Assembly (NCBI GenBank): GCA_016927755.1
Contig: JAFGLZ010000241.1
Coordinates: 62,001-126,000 of the forward strand
Reading direction: 5' to 3'
DNA length: 64,000 nucleotides
Source of the DNA: Phycisphaerae bacterium
Lineage (GTDB): Bacteria; Planctomycetota; Phycisphaerae; UBA1845; JAFGLZ01
Under the pieces are notes generated by a model that was given only the letters and a program-made list of their open reading frames with translations, was not told the DNA's origin and did no database searches. Shown here one piece after another: positions 9,762 through 18,879 of the stretch. The position numbers and the translations under genes are program-made. Positions within the stretch are counted from its first letter, which is position 1. Each line of letters begins with the position of its first letter.

Positions 9762-12572
9762 TTAGCGACGGCGCCGCCTGCGCCGTTTCATGCCTCCCAT
9801 CAGGCAGCACGTGATCAGCAGCAAGATGGACGGCGGCGCGGCGCCGCAACACGCGGCCGACGGCACTTCCTGTCCCGTTGTGTCCGAGGGATCCTTGTTG
9901 GGATTGGCACCGGCACCGGCGGGACCGTCCGTGATCACGGGCTTGACGTCGCTGCGATCGGTGGTGAACTCGAGCGTTTCGGTCTGACCCTCGGCGATCG
10001 TGCTCGAGTAGTCGTACAGGTCGAAGGTGCCTTGGGCGCCGTTGTCGATCCAGATCTGGACGCGGTAGCTGCCGGAGCCCACGCCGGTGACGATCAGCTT
10101 GAAGGTCTCGGTCATCTGGTCAAAGGGGACGATGATCTGCTCTTCGAGGAAGACGCGATCATTCGGGTCGTTGGAGCGTGTCATGGGCGTGTTGGGCGCG
10201 ATGTAGACGCCGCCCGGCACCTCCCAGACGCTTCCGCCGCCCTTGACGGGCTCGACGTCATCGGTCTCGGTGATGGTTCGCAGGTCGAGCGGGTTCAGCG
10301 GGCCGGCCGCTCCGAGCCGTCGTCCTTGTGCGTCGACGTAGAGCGTCGTCACCGGCGAGTGCAGGACGATGTGCAGGTTGGTGCCGTTGTTGATGATGTT
10401 CTGCGCCTCGCTGGTGTCCCGCGCCCAGCGCTTGTACAACTGCCACAGCCCCGAGTCCACGGGGTCGCCGGTACCGTTCGGGTCCAGGTCGTACATGTCC
10501 TTGTTGAGCTGGCCGGTCGCGTAGTACGTCTTCATCTCCAGATAGGTGCTGACGACCGAGCCGTTCTGGAAGTAGAAGCCGGGGTATCCGGTGTCCGTGA
10601 CCGGCACGTTGCCGTTCCGCATGTCGTAGTACAGGTCGAACCAGTGCCACGTGCCGGCGTACCAGACCTGACACGCGGCGTGCTGGGTCCAAGTCGGACT
10701 GCCGCCGAAGATGCCTTGGGCATGTCGGAGGGCGTTGTTGACCTCTCGTGCGGGCAGTCCGATCGTCCTGGCGAACGAGCCCATGAGCTGCGCCTGACCG
10801 ACTGAGGACATCGGGGGCAGCTGCGCGCCGTTCTTGAGCCAGGTCGACGCCGTGGTGGTCCGAGATACCGCGCCATCCTGCTGGCTGGTCAACTTGGACG
10901 CGAGATACTTGGCGAGGTTCTCGACCGCGACGCTCGGATTATCCGGGGTATTGGCGTCGTCGCCCTCGCCGCGGATCGCCTTTAGCGCGACGTACCGGAC
11001 GTGCGTGCTTTTGTAGTACGGCACGGGATCGCTGCCGAGCGCATCGGCCATGTTCGGGTCGGTGCTTCCGTAGCGGTAATAGTTCGCCTCGTCGCCGGAC
11101 GGCGCCGGATCGCCCGTCAGTTGTCCGGCCTGGGCGGCGTAGTTGGGGAACTCAATCGCCTTCCCGTTGAGCGTTCCGAACAGTTGAAGGAGTCGCTGCT
11201 CGCCGTTGTGCTTGTACTCGGCGTCGAAGAAGCGATGATTCGCCAGGTTGATCTTACCGGGGAGGTACGCAACGACCTTGGTATAGATCTGCTGATGGTC
11301 CTCGTCGGCGACCTTTGCCTTGGCGAGTACGTCAATTTCACCCGTAACGTCCGCGCGAATCACGCCGTTGACAAGCGTCTCCGACTGATTCAGCCCTACC
11401 TCCATCTCGAGCGAATCGGCGGTGAAGAACTGCTGCGGTGACAGGACGAGCGTGATCTTCTCGTCAAGGTGCTTGATGAACTTGAAGCGGAAGCTCAGTT
11501 GCTCCCCGGGATTAATCTGATCCTCCGACTCCTCGAGCGAGACACTGACCAGCGTGATGACCTTCACCCCGCTGACGGTCTCGGTCGCCAGACCTGCCGT
11601 CACGTCCTCGGGCGTGCCGGACTGGCTGCAGGTTCCCTCGGCGCCCAAGGCGAACGTCGCCGTGGTTTCCTCCTTCATCTTGTATTCGTACTCGATCTCG
11701 GCGGAGGTCCCGGCAGGCAGGCTCGCGACGGACGCGGGGCTGGGCCCGCTGACGATCTCGACGCTGTTGTCCGGCGCGATGATCCGAGGCACGTTCTGGC
11801 CGTAGGCGAGCGGCTTGACGTCGGTCAGCTCGTATTGCCCGTTGTTGATCAGCTTCAGCTTCAGGGTGAAGGGCTCGTCGACCGCGACGTCGTCGGGCTC
11901 GGCAAGCAGCTCTGCCTTGAGCGATGGCCCGCCCTTGAGGGCGACGTTGGTAACCGCCGCGTCCGTCCAGCCGAGGTAGCCGATGTTTCCCGAATAGGTG
12001 GCATAGATCTTCTTCCATTTGTCCCAGGCGTACATCGGGAAGTCGGTGCTGTTCGGATCCCTCACCTTCAGCTTCACGGTGAAGGTGGTTCCCGCGCCGA
12101 AGCGAGGCGGCGCGGCAGCGGGGGGCGGTACGGCGCTTGGAGTGCTGCCGGCGGGGGCGGTATGCGGCGGCGGGGCCTCCCACGTAATCGAGTTCGTGTC
12201 GGGGGTGACGTTCGGGCCCGCCGCGCTGGAGTAGTAGTCCACGACGTCAACGGCATCGTTGAGTTGGGTCCAGTCGATGGTCACGCGATCGGTGCCGGAT
12301 GCCTTGTAGATACCTGCGTCTACCCACGTCCAGGAGGGAGCTCCGACGCCGCCTTCCTGGGCGGTTGCCGTGATGACGAAGGTGTCGCCCGGCCTGATCT
12401 CGCTCGTGTCTGAAGAGACCTGGCCCCAGACCTCGCCCCACCACTCGGCGTCGTCGTCGCTGGGCCGGGGGTCTAACGCCGACGCCGGGGCGGCAAGACT
12501 CACCGCGATGAGAATGGTCGCAAGTTCGCGGGGGCCTCGACGGGATCGTGGGGTCACTGTGATAGAGATCAT
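9762..12572 (-). CDS. Secreted transglutaminase-fold protein with C-terminal Cys-Cys/hydrophobic/poly-Arg tail
   Basis: About 936 aa from ATG at 12572; transglutaminase-core-like SSVGQAQLMGSFARTIGLPAREV ... HAACQVWYAGTWHWFDLYYD; C-terminus SAACCGAAPPSILLLITCCLMGGMKRRRRRRR. Confidence 0.7.
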   Translation of the reverse strand: MISITVTPRSRRGPRELATILIAVSLAAPASALDPRPSDDDAEWWGEVWGQVSSDTSEIRPGDTFVITATAQEGGVGAPSWTWVDAGIYKASGTDRVTIDWTQLNDAVDVVDYYSSAAGPNVTPDTNSITWEAPPPHTAPAGSTPSAVPPPAAAPPRFGAGTTFTVKLKVRDPNSTDFPMYAWDKWKKIYATYSGNIGYLGWTDAAVTNVALKGGPSLKAELLAEPDDVAVDEPFTLKLKLINNGQYELTDVKPLAYGQNVPRIIAPDNSVEIVSGPSPASVASLPAGTSAEIEYEYKMKEETTATFALGAEGTCSQSGTPEDVTAGLATETVSGVKVITLVSVSLEESEDQINPGEQLSFRFKFIKHLDEKITLVLSPQQFFTADSLEMEVGLNQSETLVNGVIRADVTGEIDVLAKAKVADEDHQQIYTKVVAYLPGKINLANHRFFDAEYKHNGEQRLLQLFGTLNGKAIEFPNYAAQAGQLTGDPAPSGDEANYYRYGSTDPNMADALGSDPVPYYKSTHVRYVALKAIRGEGDDANTPDNPSVAVENLAKYLASKLTSQQDGAVSRTTTASTWLKNGAQLPPMSSVGQAQLMGSFARTIGLPAREVNNALRHAQGIFGGSPTWTQHAACQVWYAGTWHWFDLYYDMRNGNVPVTDTGYPGFYFQNGSVVSTYLEMKTYYATGQLNKDMYDLDPNGTGDPVDSGLWQLYKRWARDTSEAQNIINNGTNLHIVLHSPVTTLYVDAQGRRLGAAGPLNPLDLRTITETDDVEPVKGGGSVWEVPGGVYIAPNTPMTRSNDPNDRVFLEEQIIVPFDQMTETFKLIVTGVGSGSYRVQIWIDNGAQGTFDLYDYSSTIAEGQTETLEFTTDRSDVKPVITDGPAGAGANPNKDPSDTTGQEVPSAACCGAAPPSILLLITCCLMGGMKRRRRRRR

Positions 12573-12744
12573 CGAATGCTCCTTCATGGTGGACAACGGA
12601 GGTTAGGATTTCACTGGTGGACATCGGTTCGCGTGCAAAGGTTTGTGACATCTTCGGGAAATGAACAGGGAAACCCCGTCGCACGCTGCCGCTGGGGACA
12701 GTCCGTTGCTGAAAGGGGTCGTGTTGCCGTCTGGGGGTCTCGGC

Positions 12745-12880
12745 TCGAATCGCTCTTCCCCCTAAGCCATCGAGTAGAGCCTGAAAGGCTGCCTTTCCTC
12801 GGGATTCGCGAGGGGTTGCCTCCCAACCGGAGTCCCGAATGCCCGGACCCCTGAGCTTCTCGGGCACAGCCTTCCATAGG
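12745..12880 (-). promoter_or_regulatory. Structured 5' leader (candidate cis-regulatory RNA) of the transglutaminase-fold gene
   Basis: On the minus strand: GCCCG...CGGGC; TCGGGA...TCCCGA enclosing GGTTG-GGAGG-CAACC; GAAAGG-CAG-CCTTTC; GCTCT...AGAGC; located just downstream of a predicted promoter. Class not recognised. Confidence 0.45.
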
Positions 12881-12893
12881 AGGTACTAATCCA

Positions 12894-12922
12894 AAAGTAG
12901 CAAAGACACATATTCATGTCAA
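12894..12922 (-). promoter_or_regulatory. Sigma70-like promoter for the 9762..12572 gene
   Basis: Minus strand TTGACA-N17-TACTTT. Confidence 0.6.
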
Positions 12923-13234
12923 GCACATCTTGTTCCTTTCTTCTTGCAGACGAGCACTTTGCGGCGGAAGAGGGGCCCGGCTGTGGAGGAATGGTGCGTT
13001 TGCGCTTCCGGTTCGTGTTACGGGCGCGGGAGAGCGTCGTTGCGACGGTCCGAGCCGGAATCTGCAACCGGCGATTCGGTTTCCGCGCGGAGCCCTGTTG
13101 ATTCCTGTTCGCGGATGTCGATTCCTGTCGGCTTGCCCGGCGCGGGATTTGCGGACGGTGCATGACCTGCTAACCTGCCGCAGGACACCTACCAAGTTCC
13201 TCGGTATCGCGCAATTCTGGTGTAAGGAGAACGA

Positions 13235-14563
13235 ATGATGCTGTTGCGACTCGCTCAAATGGGAACACTGTTGCTGGCCGTGGCTACCTTCGGTTGTCAG
13301 GGGCCGAAGTGGACGATCCAGCAGTCGGTCACGCCGGATCCGGTGCAGTACGGTGCCGAGTACACTGCCACGTGTAAGGTGGGGGGGGACCTGAAGAAGG
13401 TCGACCATGTGAAGGTCCAGATCCAGGGGGCGCCGGGCGAGGAGGCCGTAGTCCTGCGTGATGACGGGAAGCAGGGCGACCAGAAGGCGGGCGACGGGGT
13501 GTTTACGCTGACGGAGAAGCCTCCAGTGGAAGCGGTGCGGGGCAAGTACGATCTGGAGTTCATCGCGTGTGACGCCGAGGGCAATCCCGTCATGGTGCCC
13601 TCGTTCAGGGTTCTCGATGAGAAGGGGGAGGTGCTGAAGGAGGTCGGGGCCCCGGCGGAGAAGGGGAAAGAGTCCGCGATGCTGCCGCTGTCGACGATGT
13701 GCAGCATCATGCTGGAGAAGTGGGAAGTCCAGGTCGTGGTGAGCCCGAATCCCCTCCTGATCGGCAAGAAGTTCAAGGCGACGTGCAAGGTTAGCGGCGA
13801 TTTGTCGAAGGTGGGCAGCGTGAGTGCGGTACCCGTCGTCGCCTCGGAGGGTGTGGATCTGCACGATGACGGTCAGAACGGTGACGAGACGGCCGGTGAC
13901 GGCGTCTTCACGATCGCAGGGGTGTTGCCTGACGTTATCGAGGCCGAGGATTATGACATCGAGTTCATCGTGTACGACAAGCAGAACGAGATGATCTCGG
14001 TGCCGTATTTCGCGGTCTTGGACAAGAGCGGCGCGGTCGTCAAGGAAGTCACGGCCAAGGCGGAAGCAGGCAAGGCGGCCAAGGCGGTCGATCTCGTGGC
14101 ACCGATCACGGTGACGGCCAAGCGGCCTGCGCCGGAGAAGAAGGTCGCCAAGTGGAGCGTCCAGTACAGCGCCAAGCCGGATCCGATCAAGATCGGCAAG
14201 AAGTTCGAGGTTCGCTGTAAGTTGACGGGCGACTTGTCGAAGATCGGCTGGGTCAGCGCGGTGCCGATCGTGGCGCCCGAGTTCAGCATGGAGCTGAAGG
14301 ACGACGGCAAGGCGGGTGACGCAAAGGCGGGCGACGGCATCTTCACGATCGTCAGTACGCCTCCAGGCGAGGCCGAACCAGGCCAGTACGAGATCGAGTG
14401 CATTGTGTACGACAAGAACGGCGATCCGCTGCAGGTGCCGAGCTTCACGATCCTGGACAAGGACGGCAAGACGGTGCTGAAGGAGATCTTGCCGAAGTCT
14501 GAGGGCGGGAAGAAGGCGGCGACGGTCGAGGCCTCTTCAATCATTACGGTCAATCTGGAATAG
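13235..14563 (+). CDS. Lipoprotein-like protein with three tandem ~130-aa DDGxxGDxxAGDGVFT domains
   Basis: 442 aa; signal sequence ending in FGC; three internal repeats aligned by eye; AAGGAG upstream of the start. Confidence 0.7.
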   Translation: MMLLRLAQMGTLLLAVATFGCQGPKWTIQQSVTPDPVQYGAEYTATCKVGGDLKKVDHVKVQIQGAPGEEAVVLRDDGKQGDQKAGDGVFTLTEKPPVEAVRGKYDLEFIACDAEGNPVMVPSFRVLDEKGEVLKEVGAPAEKGKESAMLPLSTMCSIMLEKWEVQVVVSPNPLLIGKKFKATCKVSGDLSKVGSVSAVPVVASEGVDLHDDGQNGDETAGDGVFTIAGVLPDVIEAEDYDIEFIVYDKQNEMISVPYFAVLDKSGAVVKEVTAKAEAGKAAKAVDLVAPITVTAKRPAPEKKVAKWSVQYSAKPDPIKIGKKFEVRCKLTGDLSKIGWVSAVPIVAPEFSMELKDDGKAGDAKAGDGIFTIVSTPPGEAEPGQYEIECIVYDKNGDPLQVPSFTILDKDGKTVLKEILPKSEGGKKAATVEASSIITVNLE

Positions 14564-14688
14564 GCGCGTACCGGTTCGGCGCGTCGGGGTTGAGGCGCTC
14601 GGAGATGAGATCGGGCTCCCGCCCCTGTCGCGGCGGGTCCGTGGCTTGGGGTTCAGGCGTTGTCCTTGCGGGCGCTTCGGGTTTGGAT

Positions 14689-14717
14689 TTGACGTGAGGG
14701 GCGAAGTGGGCTACCTT
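14689..14717 (+). promoter_or_regulatory. Possible sigma70-like promoter for 14787..15269
   Basis: TTGACG-N17-TACCTT. Confidence 0.35.
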
Positions 14718-14786
14718 GCACGTCCTGTCTATCCGCGAACGTGGGATTTCGCGGGCACGTTCTAGCTGAAGTGAGGAGAGATACTG

Positions 14787-15269
14787 ATGTTAGCAAAGCT
14801 AAGTCGAGTGGGAGTGTTGTTGGTGGCGTTGGCGGCCTTCGGTTGTGAGCAGCCCGTGAAGTGGACGATCCAGCAGAAGATCGATCCGGATCCGGTGAAG
14901 ATCGGCAAGCCGTTCACGGCCTCGTGCAAGGTTACTGGCGAGTTAGAGAAGGTCGGCTGGGTCAGTTCGGTGCCTATCGTGGCTCCTGAGTTCACGATGG
15001 AGTTGAAGGACGACGGCAAGGAAGGCGACGCCAAGGCCGGCGACGGCGTTTACAGCGTCAAGGGAACCCCTCCCGGCGAGGCCGAGCCCGGCATGTATGA
15101 GATCGAGTTCGTGGTGTACGACAAGAACGGCGATCCGCTGCAGGTGCCGTGCTTCACCGTCCTCGACAAGGACGGCAAGGTCGTGAAAGAGGTGACTCCG
15201 AAGGAAGAAGGCGGCAAAAAGGCAGCGACGGTGGAGTTTTCGTCGATCATTACCGTCAACCTCGAGTAG
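14787..15269 (+). CDS. Single-domain paralogue of the preceding repeat lipoprotein
   Basis: 160 aa; near-identical stretches to the third domain of the upstream gene (PIVAPEF-MELKDDGK-GDAKAGDG, VYDKNGDPLQVP, GGKKAATVE-SSIITVNLE). Confidence 0.75.
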   Translation: MLAKLSRVGVLLVALAAFGCEQPVKWTIQQKIDPDPVKIGKPFTASCKVTGELEKVGWVSSVPIVAPEFTMELKDDGKEGDAKAGDGVYSVKGTPPGEAEPGMYEIEFVVYDKNGDPLQVPCFTVLDKDGKVVKEVTPKEEGGKKAATVEFSSIITVNLE

Positions 15270-15296
15270 GGCGGTGTTTTCCCTGAGTCGTGCCAG

Positions 15297-15330
15297 CGGC
15301 AGGACGGGCCGCCCGCGGCCCGCGCTGCCG
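15297..15330 (+). terminator. Strong GC hairpin, terminator-like but without a U-tract
   Basis: CGGCAG-GA-CGGGCCG-CCCG-CGGCCCG-CG-CTGCCG between the lipoprotein gene and purH. Confidence 0.4.
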
Positions 15331-15376
15331 GTATGGATAGGATTTAGATCGTACTTGTGGTGGGAGTCTTTGTTGC

Positions 15377-17026
15377 ATGGGCAGTGTGAGGCCAAAGACC
15401 GCGCTCATTAGCGTGTTTGACAAGACGGGCATCGCCGAGTTCGCCCGCAGCCTCTCTGAGGAGTTCGGCATTCGGATCATCAGTAGTGGGGGCACCGCCA
15501 AGGTCCTGGCCGAGGCGGGGATCGAGGTGCAGGACGTCAAGGATCTGACGGGGACGCCGGCGATGCTTGGGCATCGGGTGGTGACTCTGCATCCGAAGGT
15601 CCACGGCGGGATCCTGGCGATCCGGGACGACGCCGAGCACCAAGCGGACATGGGCACGTACGGCATCACGCCGATCGACGTGGTGGTCACGGGCCTGTAT
15701 CCGTTCGAGCAGGCGATCGCGAAGCCGGACTGTACGTTCGAGCAGGCGATCGAGATGATCGATATCGGCGGGCCGGCGCTGGTCCGCGCGGCTGCCAAGA
15801 ACCACAAGTACGTCGCCATTCTTACGCAGCGGGAGCATCAGCAGCTCGTTCTGGAGGAGCTGCGAAGAGAGGGTGGGATCAGTGATGCGACCCGCCTGTC
15901 GCTGGCGCGCCAGGCATTTGAGCTGACCTGCGGTTACGACACCGCGGTTAGCAGCTACTTCCAGAAGCAGGAGGGCCTGAAGTGGCCGGACGTGATGACA
16001 ATCGGCTGCCGCAAGGTCCATGAATGCAAGTACGGCGAGAATCCGCACCAGCCTGGGGCGGTCTACTCCCTGCCGCGGCACCAGAGCGAACCGTCGCTCG
16101 TTCGCGCGACGTTGCCGGGCGGGAACCCGATGTCGTTCAACAACTACGTGGACGCCGAGTCGGCGTTCCAGTACATGCGTGACCTGCATAGGCTCGGCGG
16201 CGGGAAGCCGTGCGTAAGCTGGATCAAGCACACCAACCCGTGTGGTGCGGCGATCGCGGACACGGCGGCGGAGGCGTACCGCCTGGCGTATCTCGGCGAT
16301 CCGATCGCCGCGGCGGGCGGCATCATCGCGATGAATTTCCCAATCACCGCCGAGATCGCCCGGATGGCGATGAACACGTACCAAAGCTGGGGCAAGGCGG
16401 CGGGGGCGGCGTTCTTCAAGCTGGACGTCTGGGTGGCGCCTTCGTTTGACGACGCCGCGCTCAAGATCATCACGACGCCCACTGAGAAGCGGAAGTGGGG
16501 GGCGAGCTGCCGACTGGTGGCGGTGGGCGACGTGAGCGGACCGGCCGACGAGACGGAGTTGGATGTCAAGAAGATCGCGGGGGGAATGCTGATTCAGGCC
16601 CGAGACCTTATCGGGCTGAACGAGCCGGACTGGAAGGTGGTTACGAAGCGCAAGCCCACCGAGGCGGAGATGGTGGGGCTGCGATTTGCGTGGTTGACGG
16701 CCAAGCACACCAAGAGCAATACGATCATCGTTGCGCGAGGTCAGAAGCTTCTGGGCACGGGCGCGGGTCAGATGTCGCGGGTGATGTCGGCCAAGATCGC
16801 GGTCGAGCTGGCGACGGAGCACGGTCACTTGGTCGAGGACAAGCAATTCGTTGCGGCCTCGGACGCGATGTTTCCGGTGCCGGACGGCCCGACGTGGCTG
16901 ATGGAGGCCGGGGCCACGGCCATCATTCAGCCGGGCGGGAGCAACCGAGACGCCGACGTCATCGCCGCTGCCGACGAACGGAATGTGGCGATGGTCCTGA
17001 CGGGCATGCGGCATTTCAAGCACTAG
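15377..17026 (+). CDS. purH: Bifunctional phosphoribosylaminoimidazolecarboxamide formyltransferase/IMP cyclohydrolase
   Basis: 549 aa; ALISVFDKTGIAEFARSL, ISSGGTAKVL, HPKVHGGILA, IDIGGPALVRAAAKN, KHTNPCGAA, C-terminal GMRHFKH. Confidence 0.95.
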   Translation: MGSVRPKTALISVFDKTGIAEFARSLSEEFGIRIISSGGTAKVLAEAGIEVQDVKDLTGTPAMLGHRVVTLHPKVHGGILAIRDDAEHQADMGTYGITPIDVVVTGLYPFEQAIAKPDCTFEQAIEMIDIGGPALVRAAAKNHKYVAILTQREHQQLVLEELRREGGISDATRLSLARQAFELTCGYDTAVSSYFQKQEGLKWPDVMTIGCRKVHECKYGENPHQPGAVYSLPRHQSEPSLVRATLPGGNPMSFNNYVDAESAFQYMRDLHRLGGGKPCVSWIKHTNPCGAAIADTAAEAYRLAYLGDPIAAAGGIIAMNFPITAEIARMAMNTYQSWGKAAGAAFFKLDVWVAPSFDDAALKIITTPTEKRKWGASCRLVAVGDVSGPADETELDVKKIAGGMLIQARDLIGLNEPDWKVVTKRKPTEAEMVGLRFAWLTAKHTKSNTIIVARGQKLLGTGAGQMSRVMSAKIAVELATEHGHLVEDKQFVAASDAMFPVPDGPTWLMEAGATAIIQPGGSNRDADVIAAADERNVAMVLTGMRHFKH

Positions 17027-17057
17027 CAGAGGCGCAGAGGGGCAAGGGAAGTCTGCG

Positions 17058-17918
17058 ATGCGTCTAGCGAAGCCGCAGACGCCACGTGTCGTTCTTGTCG
17101 GCCTCATCCTCTGCCTTAGCTACGATTCACTTCTCGCTGCCGAGCGATCCGGCAAGAGCTGGCCGGTCGGTGAGGTGCATTTCCGATCATGTGGCGACGG
17201 TGATTACGCCGCGTACGTGCCCAGGGGCATTCGGCGTCCGATTCGCGCCTTGGTGATTGTGCACGGTTCAATTGGGGAGAAGGAAACGGCGATCAACCTG
17301 GCGGAGAAGTTCATCAAGCGATGGACGGACGTTGCCGAGCGTGAAGGCGTCGTCCTCGTCGCCCCGGGGTTCGATCGGGCGAGGTTCGGGGGGTACCGAC
17401 AGCTCAAGGGCAAGCAGATTGGCGCCGACGAGTTCGTGTTTCGGATTCTCGAGCAGCTCGGGGGGGACCTGGGGGGTATGGACCGGCGGATGTATCTCTA
17501 TGGGCATTCGGCGGGTGGGCAGTGCGCGAATCGATTCGTCGTAACCCATCCGGAGAGAGTGTGTGCCGCAGTCATCAGCGCGGCGGGCAACTACGCGTAT
17601 CCGAACGACGCGGTCCGGTGGCCTTACGGACGCAAGGACAGCCCGAATCCACAAGGGTTCATCGAAGCCGCCACGCTTCCGGTGACCGTCGTCGTGGGAT
17701 CGAAGGACGTGGTGCCGGAGGGGATGGGCGGGAAGCTGCAGAAGGGCGAGAATCGCCTGGAGAGGGCCCGACACTGGGTCGAGAGCATGTGCGAGTTGGC
17801 GAGGAAGCACAGCAAGAGACCCCGGATTTCGCTCCACATCGTTGACGGGGTCGGGCACAATAGCAGCAAGTTGACACCAGCCTGTAAAGAGTCGCTGTTT
17901 ATGGGGCGAGGCCGTTGA
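17058..17918 (+). CDS. Secreted alpha/beta-hydrolase (esterase/depolymerase-like)
   Basis: 286 aa; GHSAGGQCANRF nucleophile elbow, PVTVVVGSKD, VDGVGHNS; N-terminal signal-like segment. Confidence 0.75.
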   Translation: MRLAKPQTPRVVLVGLILCLSYDSLLAAERSGKSWPVGEVHFRSCGDGDYAAYVPRGIRRPIRALVIVHGSIGEKETAINLAEKFIKRWTDVAEREGVVLVAPGFDRARFGGYRQLKGKQIGADEFVFRILEQLGGDLGGMDRRMYLYGHSAGGQCANRFVVTHPERVCAAVISAAGNYAYPNDAVRWPYGRKDSPNPQGFIEAATLPVTVVVGSKDVVPEGMGGKLQKGENRLERARHWVESMCELARKHSKRPRISLHIVDGVGHNSSKLTPACKESLFMGRGR

Positions 17919-17946
17919 GGCGGGCCGTCCCGTGCAGGGAGAATAC

Positions 17947-18855
17947 ATGCCGAGCAGAGGAATCGACCCTCCGCCGATGGAAGATGTGGGCCGTCTCGTG
18001 GACTGGGCCTTGGTCGAGGACGGGGATGGTCTGGACATCACGAGCGAGGTGGCGGTTCCATCGAACGAGAGCGGCGACTACGTACTGATCGCGCGCGAGG
18101 CGGGGGTCTTCGCGGGTCGGATCGTGCTTGATGTGTTTGCGGCGCGGTTTGGCGATCGTGGGGTCATCATCCAGGCAGAGGCACAGGACGGCCAGACGTT
18201 CGATGGTGGGGAGCGTCTTGCAGTTCTGTCGGGATCGCGACGGGACATCCTTCGACTGGAGCGGCCGCTGTTGAACTTTCTACAGCGGTTATGCGGCGTG
18301 GCGAGCATCACGCATCGGTTCGTCGACGAGGTCGCCGGGACAGAGGCCAGGATTCTAGACACGCGGAAGACGATTCCGGGATGGCGACAGCTCGACAAGT
18401 ACGCAGTTCGCTGCGGGGGCGGCATGAATCATCGCATGGGGCTGCACGACGCCGTACTGGTCAAAGACAATCACCTGATCGGCGTACCCACGGAAGGACT
18501 GACACAACTCACGAGGGACCTGGTCAGGCGAGCGCGACGGGCCGAGCCTCGGCCGGATTTCGTCGAGATCGAGGTCGACTCGCTTGCGCAACTGCGGGAG
18601 GTCCTGACGGCGGGTGGTCCGCCTGGCGGGGCGGATCGGGTCCTCCTGGACAACTTCAGCGTTCGGCACTTGCGGGAGGCAGTGGAAATGCGTGACGCCG
18701 GTCCGGGTGCGGCGGTGAAGCTGGAAGCCAGCGGGAGCGTTGCGTTGAGATCGGTTCGTGCCATCGCCGAGACGGGGGTGGATTTCATCTCGGTCGGGGC
18801 GCTGACGCATTCGGCTCCGTGCCTGGATCTGGCGCTCGACGTCGAATCGTCTTGA
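17947..18855 (+). CDS. nadC: Nicotinate-nucleotide pyrophosphorylase (carboxylating)
   Basis: EDGDGLDITSE, LNFLQRLCGVASITHRFV, ILDTRKTIPGWRQLDKYAVRCGGGMNHRMGLHDAVLVKDNH; ATG at 17947 preceded by GGGAG (ORF opens at 17932). Confidence 0.93.
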   Translation: MPSRGIDPPPMEDVGRLVDWALVEDGDGLDITSEVAVPSNESGDYVLIAREAGVFAGRIVLDVFAARFGDRGVIIQAEAQDGQTFDGGERLAVLSGSRRDILRLERPLLNFLQRLCGVASITHRFVDEVAGTEARILDTRKTIPGWRQLDKYAVRCGGGMNHRMGLHDAVLVKDNHLIGVPTEGLTQLTRDLVRRARRAEPRPDFVEIEVDSLAQLREVLTAGGPPGGADRVLLDNFSVRHLREAVEMRDAGPGAAVKLEASGSVALRSVRAIAETGVDFISVGALTHSAPCLDLALDVESS

Positions 18856-18879
18856 GGCGAGAAGCGGGGCGCATCCGTC

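Noticed and set aside
15344-17107. 587-aa ORF antisense to purH
   Set aside because: purH sense frame is unequivocal; antisense product is His/Arg/Val-rich shadow sequence
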